Positions 1 through 5,351 of a stretch of DNA of 5,711 bases are shown piece after piece. The position numbers and the translations under genes were made by a program. Each line of letters begins with the position of its first letter. Position 1 is the first letter of the stretch. Source of the stretch: Planctomycetota bacterium (GTDB lineage: Bacteria > Planctomycetota > Phycisphaerae > Sedimentisphaerales > SM23-30); NCBI GenBank assembly GCA_029573975.1, contig JAKQBU010000305.1:1-5711 (forward strand). The letters are read 5' to 3'. A model generated the notes under the pieces. The model saw only the letters and a list, made by a program, of their open reading frames with translations, was not told where the DNA came from and did not search any database.

Positions 1-209
1 GCATGGGTGAGCATGGCACTGCGGCTGACGAGATCTTCGAGGATGCAGCAGCCGGCCTCGGCCATACGCGGGCCGCCGAGACCTTCACAGCGGATGTTGG
101 GGAATTGCTGGCGAATCTGGCGAATCAGCGCGGCGGCGTGCATATCGCCACTGGCTTCGGCGGCGCTGATGAATATGGTGCGTATCTGTTCCTGCAAGCG
201 GTTCCTCAT
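1..209 (-). CDS. lpxB: Lipid-A-disaccharide synthase LpxB, N-terminal fragment
   Basis: LpxB is the peripheral inner-membrane GT19 glycosyltransferase that joins UDP-2,3-diacylglucosamine and lipid X (2,3-diacylglucosamine 1-phosphate) to make the lipid A disaccharide. The reverse strand gives 69 codons starting MRNRLQEQIRTIFISAAEAS and running off the left edge. Visible family landmarks are the first beta strand (residues 11-16), the AEASGD loop (17-22, usually GExSGD), the helix HAAALIRQIR (24-33), the GLGGPRM segment (43-49) and LEDLVSRSAMLTH (57-69). A full LpxB has roughly 380 residues, so over 80% is outside the window. The ATG at 209-207 follows an in-frame stop closely and has no clear Shine-Dalgarno. 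A TTG at 197-195 has AGGA about 5 bases upstream and could be the real start, shortening the protein by 4 residues. The gene is divergent from the ABC operon. The identification is from motif memory, with good confidence. Confidence 0.88.
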   Translation of the reverse strand, partial: MRNRLQEQIRTIFISAAEASGDMHAAALIRQIRQQFPNIRCEGLGGPRMAEAGCCILEDLVSRSAMLTH

Positions 210-290
210 TACATTGTGAAAACAGAAAGAATCTTAACATCCCCATGGCTGAAGTAACAGAAAAAAATATACGCCCCCCTTCCCGTCGGC

Positions 291-302
291 TGCAGTACTG
301 CA
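291..302. repeat. 12-bp perfect palindrome
   Basis: TGCAGTACTGCA reads the same on both strands. It lies between the two divergent genes, about 50 bases upstream of the -35 box of the rightward promoter and about 80 bases upstream of lpxB. It has no spacer, so it fits a protein-binding site better than an RNA hairpin. It runs directly into CAAAAAAGATTTTTG (301-315), an AT-rich inverted repeat with 6-base arms. No regulator is known for it. Confidence 0.4.
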
Positions 303-326
303 AAAAAGATTTTTGTCTCCTCCCCC

Positions 327-377
327 AAAAAAAGTAAAAAAAATGTGTATTGACTCAGGGGGCAATCTTATCATAAT
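327..377 (+). promoter_or_regulatory. Sigma70-type promoter of the ABC operon with UP-like A-tracts
   Basis: The -35 box TTGACT (350-355) and the -10 box CATAAT (372-377) each match consensus at 5 of 6 bases and are separated by 16 bases. Two A-tracts, A7 at 327-333 and A8 at 336-343, lie immediately upstream of the -35 box where an UP element would sit. Transcription would begin near 384 and give a leader of about 130 bases before the ATPase gene. This is the best promoter in the window and points at the four-gene operon. It is a prediction by eye; if the organism uses different sigma-factor preferences, the match means less. Confidence 0.6.
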
Positions 378-393
378 AACCCGATTGATTGCC
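361..393. promoter_or_regulatory. Inverted repeat bracketing the -10 box, possible operator
   Basis: GGCAATC (361-367) and GATTGCC (387-393) are perfect 7-base inverted copies separated by 19 bases. The -10 box (372-377) and the predicted transcription start (about 384) lie between them. Because the left arm is upstream of the start site, the pair would not form a transcript hairpin, so a DNA-level role such as binding of a dimeric repressor is more natural. A 7-base match at this spacing can also arise by chance. Confidence 0.35.
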
Positions 394-403
394 AGGGAGA
401 GTG

Positions 404-420
404 CCGGGAGTTGTTTCCGG
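404..420 (+). other. Short hairpin in the operon leader
   Basis: CCGGGAG (404-410), loop TTG, then TTTCCGG (414-420) can pair over 7 positions in RNA: four G-C pairs, one A-U and two G-U. It would sit about 20 bases from the predicted transcript 5' end. It has no downstream U-run, so it is not a terminator. A 5' stabilising stem or part of a larger leader fold is possible, but no known riboswitch class was recognised. Confidence 0.3.
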
Positions 421-489
421 TTTTGATCGGCGTAACTACTTGTAAACAGGAATGTTATATTTTTTTGGGAATTTTTTGAATACCAGGAT

Positions 490-504
490 CGCCAGATTCT
501 GGCG
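490..504 (+). promoter_or_regulatory. Hairpin abutting the Shine-Dalgarno of the ATPase gene
   Basis: CGCCAG (490-495), ATT, CTGGCG (499-504) form a perfect 6-bp GC-rich stem with a 3-base loop. Its last base is the first G of the GGAG Shine-Dalgarno (504-507), 6 bases before the ATG at 514. The local AT-rich context makes the stem stand out. A structure this close to the ribosome site could modulate translation of the first operon gene, or the DNA palindrome could bind a protein. Neither role is shown by the sequence. Confidence 0.4.
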
Positions 505-513
505 GAGAAAAAT

Positions 514-1233
514 ATGATCAGCGTCATGAATTTAAGGCGAAGTTTCGGGCCGATTGTCGCGGTGGATGGTATATCTTTTGATGTAAATCAGGGGGAGGTG
601 CTGGGATTTCTGGGGCCCAACGGGGCGGGCAAAAGCACGGCGATGAAGATGATTGCCTGCTTCCTGGCACCGGACAGCGGGACCGCCACGGTCTGCGGGC
701 ACGATATTCTGCGGGAGCCGGTGCAGGTCCGGCAGTCGGTGGGGTATCTGGCGGAAAACGCCCCAGCCTATGGGGAGATGACGGTGGGGTCGTTTTTGAA
801 CTTTGTCTGCGATGCCCGGAACATCTGCGGCAAGGCGCGGAAAGAGGCGATCGACCGGGTGGTAAACCTCTGCTCGATTCAATCGGTGTATCATCAGACC
901 ATTGAAACCCTTTCCAAGGGGTATCACCGGCGGGTGGGACTGGCTCAGGCTTTGGTCCACGATCCCAAGGTTTTGATTTTGGATGAGCCGACGGATGGAC
1001 TGGACCCGAATCAGAAGCATGATGTGCGGCAGTTGATTCAAAAGATGGCAAAAGACAAATGTATCATTATTTCGACTCACATCCTGGAAGAGGTGGAGGC
1101 GATTTGTACCCGCAGCATTATTATTGCCCGGGGCAAGATTCTGGCGGACGCCACCCCCAAGGCGCTGAAGGAGAAGTATCAGTTGAGCCTGGATGAGGTC
1201 TTCCGGAAGATCACACAGAAGAAAAGTGCTTAG
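514..1233 (+). CDS. ABC transporter ATP-binding protein, GldA-type
   Basis: This is the cytoplasmic ATPase of an ABC-2 transporter, expected to hydrolyse ATP to drive the permease encoded next. The 239-residue length is normal for a single nucleotide-binding domain. Visible motifs are Walker A GPNGAGKST (34-42), a Q-loop region GYLAEN (77-82) with Glu where many ABC proteins have Gln, the signature LSKGYHRRVGLAQAL (133-147), Walker B VLILDEPT (153-160) with Asp157 and catalytic Glu158, the D-loop GLDPNQ (162-167), and the switch His189 in STH. GYLxE and LSKGY in place of LSGGQ are typical of GldA and related ABC-2 ATPases, so these substitutions do not suggest inactivity. The ATG at 514 has GGAG 6 bases upstream. 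It is the first gene of the apparent operon, about 130 bases from the predicted transcription start. In Flavobacterium GldA acts with GldF and GldG in gliding; gliding is not implied here, so no symbol is assigned. Confidence 0.93.
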   Translation: MISVMNLRRSFGPIVAVDGISFDVNQGEVLGFLGPNGAGKSTAMKMIACFLAPDSGTATVCGHDILREPVQVRQSVGYLAENAPAYGEMTVGSFLNFVCDARNICGKARKEAIDRVVNLCSIQSVYHQTIETLSKGYHRRVGLAQALVHDPKVLILDEPTDGLDPNQKHDVRQLIQKMAKDKCIIISTHILEEVEAICTRSIIIARGKILADATPKALKEKYQLSLDEVFRKITQKKSA

Positions 1234-1264
1234 TTGGGAATCATCAATCGCAATCGTTGGCGCG

Positions 1265-1270
1265 AAGGAG
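1265..1270 (+). promoter_or_regulatory. Ribosome binding site that fixes the permease start
   Basis: AAGGAG lies 7 bases before the ATG at 1278. It falls inside the reading frame opened by an upstream in-frame TTG at 1257, which has no Shine-Dalgarno of its own, so the ATG at 1278 is the preferred start. Confidence 0.75.
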
Positions 1271-1277
1271 TTTTTCT

Positions 1278-2012
1278 ATGAACGGCTTTTGGGCAGTTTG
1301 CAAACGCGAGTTAAAGGGGTATTTTGTTACGCCGGTGGCGTATGTGTTTCTGGTTATTTTTCTGTTTTTCGCCGGGTATCTGACCTTTACCAAGGGCGAC
1401 TTTTTCAAGATGCAGCAGGCGGACATGCGGGCCTTTTTCAGTTTCATGCCGCTGCTGTTTGTCTTTATGGTACCCTGTACCACGATGCGGCTGTGGTCGG
1501 AAGAGCGGAAGACCGGGTCCATCGAGCTGCTGCTGACGCTGCCCATCACGGTGCCGCAGGCGGTGCTGGGGAAGTTTTTCGCCGCCTGGATCTTTCTGGG
1601 GATTGCGTTATTGCTGACCTTTCCCATGCCGCTGACGGTGTGCTGGCTGGGAGAGCCGGATATCGGGTTGATTGTCATGGGATATCTGGGCACGTTTCTG
1701 ATGGCCGGCGGGTATCTGGCGGTCGGGTCGTTTTTCTCGGCGATCACCAAAAACCAGGTGATCAGTTTTATCCTGGCGGTAGTGGCCTGTGCGGTTTTGA
1801 TGTATATCGGCATGCCCAGCACGTTGGATTTTCTGGCCTCGTTTCTGCCGCTGGGACTGGTGCAGGCGGTGGAGAATATGAGCATCCAGGCCCATTTTGA
1901 ATCGATTCAGAAAGGGGTGCTGGAAGCGAAGGATATCCTGTATTATGTGATTTTGATGGTCGGCTGGATTGCGGCGGGGATGATTATTCTGGAAGAAAGG
2001 AAGGCAGCTTGA
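1278..2012 (+). CDS. ABC-2 type permease subunit, GldF-like
   Basis: This is the integral membrane partner of the upstream ATPase. The 244-residue protein shows about six hydrophobic helices at roughly 17-36, 53-71, 98-122, 131-155, 161-179 and 218-238, the usual ABC-2 permease plan. The motif SEERKTGSIELLLTLPIT (74-91) is the conserved cytoplasmic segment after helix 2 in GldF and NosY-like permeases. HFESIQKGVLEAKDILYY (206-223) matches the GldF-type loop before the last helix. The C-terminus EERKAA is short and charged. The start is set by AAGGAG at 1265-1270. The gene begins 44 bases after the ATPase stop, and its TGA shares one base with the ATG of the next gene, indicating translational coupling. 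The substrate cannot be read from sequence. Family confidence is high; the GldF assignment rests on these motifs and on the neighbours. Confidence 0.9.
   Translation: MNGFWAVCKRELKGYFVTPVAYVFLVIFLFFAGYLTFTKGDFFKMQQADMRAFFSFMPLLFVFMVPCTTMRLWSEERKTGSIELLLTLPITVPQAVLGKFFAAWIFLGIALLLTFPMPLTVCWLGEPDIGLIVMGYLGTFLMAGGYLAVGSFFSAITKNQVISFILAVVACAVLMYIGMPSTLDFLASFLPLGLVQAVENMSIQAHFESIQKGVLEAKDILYYVILMVGWIAAGMIILEERKAA
1998..2004 (+). promoter_or_regulatory. Ribosome binding site within the permease gene for the GldG-type gene
   Basis: AGGAAGG lies 7 bases before the ATG at 2012, inside the last codons of the permease gene. It supports ATG 2012 over the adjacent in-frame TTG at 2009 and fits a TGATG stop-start overlap. 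Confidence 0.65.
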
Positions 2013-4027
2013 TGAACCGGACCTTGCGAGCAATTACCGCGGTTGTCTTTATTTGTATTATCATGTTTTGTGCGATTTCGCTGGTACAGAATATGGGGCG
2101 GTCCCTGCGCGTGGACCTGACGGAGGGGAAGATCTATTCGCTTTCGGACGGCACCCTGAAGATTCTGGGAAAGCTGAAACAGCCTATTAAGCTGAAGCTG
2201 TACTATGCCAAAACGGCGGCCATGAAAGGGCCGGACCAGATTCGTTTTTACAACGATTACTATTTCTTTGTGAAAGAGCTGCTGGGGGAATACGCCGCCC
2301 GCGCCCCGCAGGGGATGATTGATTACCAGGTGATCGATCCGCGGCCCTATTCCGAGGAAGAAGAGGAGGCCCTGCGGTATGACCTGAAACGGTTTCCGAT
2401 TACCGAGGAAGAGAATTTCTTTTTTGGCCTGCTGGTGCAGACGGAATTCGGCGTGACCAAGAGCATTCCGTTCTTTTCCCCGGACCGGCAGAATTTTATC
2501 GAATACGATGTCAGTTCGCTGATTGATTCGGCTATTACCCGCCAAAAAAGCCGGATCGGGGTGATGAGTTCGCTGCCGGTGATGGGGGATGATGTAACCG
2601 GGTATATGGCCCAGATGATGCGGATGCAGGGGCAGCAGCCCAAGCCGTCGTGGACGATCATCGAGCAGTTGAAGCAGCAATATGAGGTCAAGGAGATCAA
2701 GCCCGATGTCGAGGAAATCAAGAACGAGGATTTCGATGTGCTGCTGGTCATCCATCCCAAGGATTTGCCGGAAAAGACGCAGTTCGCCATCGACCAGTAT
2801 GTGCTCAAAGGCGGACGGACCATCATTTGCGTGGATCCGCACAGTATTATCGATATGCCTTCGCAGCAGGCCATGATGATGATGCAGGAGCCGCCGTCCA
2901 GCAGTTCGAACCTGAATACGCTGCTGCGAACCTGGGGGCTGGAGATGCCGGACCAGACGTTTGCGGGAGATCGGACGCTGGCCCTTTCGGCGGCGGCACG
3001 GCCCAACGAGAGGCCGCAGAAGGTCATCGCCTATATGGACCTGAACAAACCGGAGTGTTTCAATTCGCAGAATGTGATGGTTTCCAATCTGAATATGGTG
3101 CGAATGATTTTTTCCGGCGTTCTGCGCCCGATTGCGGCGGCGGCAGGAACGGAGGCAAACGCATCCCAGGTCCAGCTCACCCCCCTACTGAGCACTACCA
3201 ACCGCGGCAATACCTGGACGGTAACCAATCCTTATGAGCTTTCGATGATGGACCCATCTAAACTGTTGGACCGGTTCATCGACGGAACCGAGCCGGTTCA
3301 TATGGCCTACTTCGTGAGCGGCCGGTTTAAATCCAGTTTTCCCAACGGGGTGACCGTGTCCGCGGAACCGGCCAAAACCGGGGATACGGACGATGAGGAT
3401 AAGGAAAAACCCGAGGATCCGAATACCCGGCTGCTGACCGGCCTGACGGAGGCGGCGGAAGACACGCAATGCGCGGTGGTGGTATTTGCCGATGTGGACT
3501 TTTTGAGCGATATCGTCGCCTATCAGAAGACCTTTTTTGGGGCGGCCCCGATCGGCGATAATGCCACGCTGCTGCTGAACGCCATCGATACGGTCAGCGG
3601 TTCCGGCGACCTGATCAGTATCCGGTCGCGCGGGAATTTCACCCGGCCGTTTAAACGCATCGATGAGATTGAAGCCAAGGCGGAAGAAGCCAGCGCCAAG
3701 GAAGTGGCGGATATCCAGGCGAAGATCAACGGATTCCAGCAGAAGCTGAGGGAAATGGCTTCGACGGCGGAGTCCAAGGATCAGGCCCTGCTGGAGAGTA
3801 CAGTACAGAAGGAAAAACAAAATGTCGAGCTGGAGATTCGGAAGGCCGAGGGCGAATTGCAGAAAGTGAAGCGGGAGAAACGGGAAGAGATCGAGGCCAT
3901 CGGGGAAAAACTGCGGAATATCAACATGATTCTCATTCCGGCTGCGATTCTCGCAGTGGTCATTGTTTTGAGTTTTTATCGCACGACGCGGCGGAGACGC
4001 TATATCAGTCACGCCAGCGATGCGTAA
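2012..4027 (+). CDS. GldG-type ABC transporter auxiliary protein
   Basis: A 671-residue protein of the GldG/ABC_transp_aux type, expected to be anchored in the inner membrane with a large extracytoplasmic domain working with the ATPase and permease. An N-terminal helix (about 7-27) is followed by the hallmark RVDLTEGKIYSLSDGTLKIL (33-52), then a thioredoxin-like segment KQPIKLKLYYAK (56-67) and LLGEYAARAPQGMIDYQVID (90-109). A second alpha/beta domain follows, with RIGVMSSLPVMG (181-192), FDVLLVIHPKDLP (241-253) and YVLKGGRTIICVDPH (263-277). GDNATLLLNAIDTVSGSGDL (515-534) is the conserved C-terminal segment. Residues about 549-636 are a charged coiled-coil stretch, leading into a last helix (637-656) and a basic tail RTTRRRRY. 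Two loops are Met/Gln-rich (199-210, 282-292), and 454-470 is acidic. The start ATG 2012 overlaps the permease stop; TTG 2009 would add one Met. Its biochemical role is not established even in gliding bacteria. Confidence 0.88.
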   Translation: MNRTLRAITAVVFICIIMFCAISLVQNMGRSLRVDLTEGKIYSLSDGTLKILGKLKQPIKLKLYYAKTAAMKGPDQIRFYNDYYFFVKELLGEYAARAPQGMIDYQVIDPRPYSEEEEEALRYDLKRFPITEEENFFFGLLVQTEFGVTKSIPFFSPDRQNFIEYDVSSLIDSAITRQKSRIGVMSSLPVMGDDVTGYMAQMMRMQGQQPKPSWTIIEQLKQQYEVKEIKPDVEEIKNEDFDVLLVIHPKDLPEKTQFAIDQYVLKGGRTIICVDPHSIIDMPSQQAMMMMQEPPSSSSNLNTLLRTWGLEMPDQTFAGDRTLALSAAARPNERPQKVIAYMDLNKPECFNSQNVMVSNLNMVRMIFSGVLRPIAAAAGTEANASQVQLTPLLSTTNRGNTWTVTNPYELSMMDPSKLLDRFIDGTEPVHMAYFVSGRFKSSFPNGVTVSAEPAKTGDTDDEDKEKPEDPNTRLLTGLTEAAEDTQCAVVVFADVDFLSDIVAYQKTFFGAAPIGDNATLLLNAIDTVSGSGDLISIRSRGNFTRPFKRIDEIEAKAEEASAKEVADIQAKINGFQQKLREMASTAESKDQALLESTVQKEKQNVELEIRKAEGELQKVKREKREEIEAIGEKLRNINMILIPAAILAVVIVLSFYRTTRRRRYISHASDA

Positions 4028-4069
4028 TCAATACCCAATGATTTTTAAAGGCATAAAGGAGTTGTTTGG

Positions 4070-5227
4070 ATGAGCAACAAGACACTTTCTATTTTAGGAA
4101 TTATTGCGGCGGTGATGATTGTGCTGGCGGCTTTGCAAGCGCGGCTGGCACGGGAGAGGATGGCTCCTGCCGCCAGCGGTTCGACCTATTTGATTCAAGG
4201 GCTGGATATTGCCAAGGTAGCCAAGATTGTGCTGGGGACCGGCAGCAATACGGTTACGCTGACGCGGGACCAGAACAATCAGTTTGTGATTACGAACAAA
4301 GAGAATTATCCGGCCCTGATCCGGGAAGTGAATTCTCTGCTGAATGCGTGCCTGGACATAAAAGTGAACGCGCCCATCACCTCCAATCCGGACAATCATG
4401 CCGACCTGGAGGTATCCGAAGACAAGGCAAGTAAAGCGGCCAAGTTCTACGATGGGCAGGATAATCTGATTACCGGGATCCTTATCGGCAAATCCGCGGG
4501 GGAAGGCGGCGGCACCTATGTCCGGCTGGCCAACAGCAATGACGTCTATCAGACCAGCAGTTCCACGTGGATTCGCACCAATGCGGCGGACTTTTTTGAA
4601 AAGGAGCTGCTGAAGGTGAAGGAGGAAGATATTGTGGAGGTAAAGGTGACAGCGCCGGATTATGCCTATACCATTACGAATGAGGCCGGGAAGGATCCGG
4701 TGCTGAATCCGGTCCCGGAGGGAAAGAAGGTCCGGCCCGCTGAATGCAAGACGGTATTATCGGCGCTAGCGAATTTGAATCTGACCGATGTGATGAAAAA
4801 CCTGCCTTCCGGCGACCTGAAATTCGACCGGTCGTATGTCTGTAAGGTGAAGAATTCGACCGTTTACACGATCGAGATTGCCAAGCAGGACGACAAGGCC
4901 TATATCCGGTGCGGGGCCGAATTTACCGATACGGCTCCGGTGATGAAGGAAAACCGGGAGGAATCCGAAGAGGAACTCAAGAAGAAAGAGGAAAAGCTGC
5001 TGGCCCGCGACGCGGCGGAGACATTTACCAAGAAGCATGGCGGCTGGATTTATGAGCTTTCCAACTGGCAGATGAAGAATCTGACCAAGGATCTCAAGGA
5101 CCTGGTGGAAGATATCCCGGCGGAAAAGCCGGCAGAAGAGGCCAAACCGGAAACTCCGGAAGCCCCCACCGGCGCGGCTCCCGCCGTAGCGCCCGGCACT
5201 CCCCCGGCAGAAGCCAGCCCGAACTAA
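4070..5227 (+). CDS. DUF4340 domain-containing membrane-anchored protein
   Basis: A 385-residue protein with one N-terminal helix (about 7-25) and a long soluble part, most likely extracytoplasmic. DUF4340-like features are an early strand-rich unit (IAKVAKIVLGTGSNTVTLTR, 47-66), ILIGKSAGEGGGTYVRLANS (137-156), VYQTSSSTWIRTNAADFFEK (159-178), and the closing WIYELSNWQMKNLTKDLKDL (326-345). Two inserts stand out: a very charged Lys/Glu stretch (about 293-311) and a Pro/Ala/Glu-rich low-complexity tail (about 350-385). The ATG at 4070 has AAAGGAG (4055-4061) 8 bases upstream. The gene starts 42 bases after the GldG-type gene, with no terminator between, so co-transcription is likely. DUF4340 genes are commonly found beside GldG-type genes, and a role as an extra subunit of the same envelope complex is inferred from that. 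No enzymatic motif was seen. Confidence 0.85.
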   Translation: MSNKTLSILGIIAAVMIVLAALQARLARERMAPAASGSTYLIQGLDIAKVAKIVLGTGSNTVTLTRDQNNQFVITNKENYPALIREVNSLLNACLDIKVNAPITSNPDNHADLEVSEDKASKAAKFYDGQDNLITGILIGKSAGEGGGTYVRLANSNDVYQTSSSTWIRTNAADFFEKELLKVKEEDIVEVKVTAPDYAYTITNEAGKDPVLNPVPEGKKVRPAECKTVLSALANLNLTDVMKNLPSGDLKFDRSYVCKVKNSTVYTIEIAKQDDKAYIRCGAEFTDTAPVMKENREESEEELKKKEEKLLARDAAETFTKKHGGWIYELSNWQMKNLTKDLKDLVEDIPAEKPAEEAKPETPEAPTGAAPAVAPGTPPAEASPN

Positions 5228-5235
5228 CAATGACA

Positions 5236-5333
5236 GGGAACCTCTAAAAATAAGATTTTCAAAAGGTAAAACAGTGTTTTTGACCCCCTCCCTCACGGTC
5301 GGGGCTAGGATAATGCAATTTTTAGAGGTACCC
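5236..5333. repeat. 98-bp MITE-like inverted-repeat element
   Basis: The left arm at 5236-5251 (GGGAACCTCTAAAAAT) and the right arm at 5318-5333 (ATTTTTAGAGGTACCC) are inverted copies matching at 15 of 16 bases, with 66 bases between. The interior is non-coding and includes the palindrome AAAACAGTGTTTT (5268-5280) and a GC-rich segment with GACC/GGTC (5282-5285, 5297-5300) and CCCC/GGGG (5285-5288, 5301-5304) complementarity. The element nearly fills the 124-base gap between the DUF4340 stop and the next start codon. Only CA flanks both ends (5234-5235 and 5334-5335), too short to count as a target duplication. A miniature transposable element or other dispersed repeat is the favoured reading. 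A long-range RNA stem is the alternative; a classical terminator is unlikely because no good U-run follows. Confidence 0.55.
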
Positions 5334-5351
5334 CAGTTTTAGGAACAGCTC

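Larger units (their letters stand above)
210..513. other. Divergent intergenic region between lpxB and the ABC operon
   Basis: This 304-base stretch has no convincing gene. It is distinctly AT-rich with homopolymer runs (C6, A7, A8, T7, T6), unlike the flanking coding DNA. From left to right it holds a 12-bp palindrome (291-302), a CAAAAA/TTTTTG inverted repeat (301-315), A-tracts (327-343), a sigma70-like promoter (350-377), an inverted repeat around the -10 box (361-393), a leader hairpin (404-420) and a second hairpin touching the ribosome binding site (490-504). No clear promoter for lpxB was found on the reverse strand; the best -10-like boxes (TATATT at 271-266 and TAAGAT nearer the gene) lack a good -35. 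Short overlapping ORFs on both strands here have no recognisable protein character. Confidence 0.75.

Noticed and set aside
77..82. GldA-type ATPase being inactive because Gln is missing from the Q-loop (residues 77-82 of that protein, bases about 742-759)
   Set aside because: GYLxE is the usual form in GldA-like ATPases, and Walker A, Walker B, signature and switch His are all intact.
423..461. Second promoter in the leader using TTGATC or TTGTAA with TATATT
   Set aside because: The spacers are about 27 and 10 bases, neither of which is acceptable.
440..466. Weak hairpin around 444-458 followed by T7, as a leader terminator
   Set aside because: The stem is only about four A/U-rich pairs plus a bulge, too weak to support termination.
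1257..1277. Upstream TTG start for the permease
   Set aside because: The Shine-Dalgarno AAGGAG lies between this TTG and the ATG at 1278, so the extra seven residues are unlikely to be translated.
1193..1900. Long plus-strand ORF overlapping the permease gene in another frame
   Set aside because: Its translation is Gly/Arg/Val-rich without domain character, while the permease frame has clear transmembrane helices and family motifs.
1943..2842. 299-residue reverse-strand ORF opposite the GldG-type gene
   Set aside because: It is His/Arg/Leu-rich antisense shadow sequence with no recognisable motif, opposite a well-supported gene.
3185..4012. 275-residue reverse-strand ORF opposite the end of the GldG-type gene
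   Set aside because: It has antisense-type composition, no domain features and no ribosome site of note.
5280..5314. Possible promoter for the acyltransferase gene, TTGACC (5280-5285) with GATAAT (5309-5314) or TAGGAT (5306-5311)
   Set aside because: The spacers are 23 and 20 bases, too long for a normal sigma70 promoter, and no closer -35 box was found.
5236..5340. Inverted repeat after the DUF4340 gene as an intrinsic terminator
   Set aside because: The loop would be 66 bases, the tip of the stem is AU-rich and only four U residues follow, interrupted soon after.
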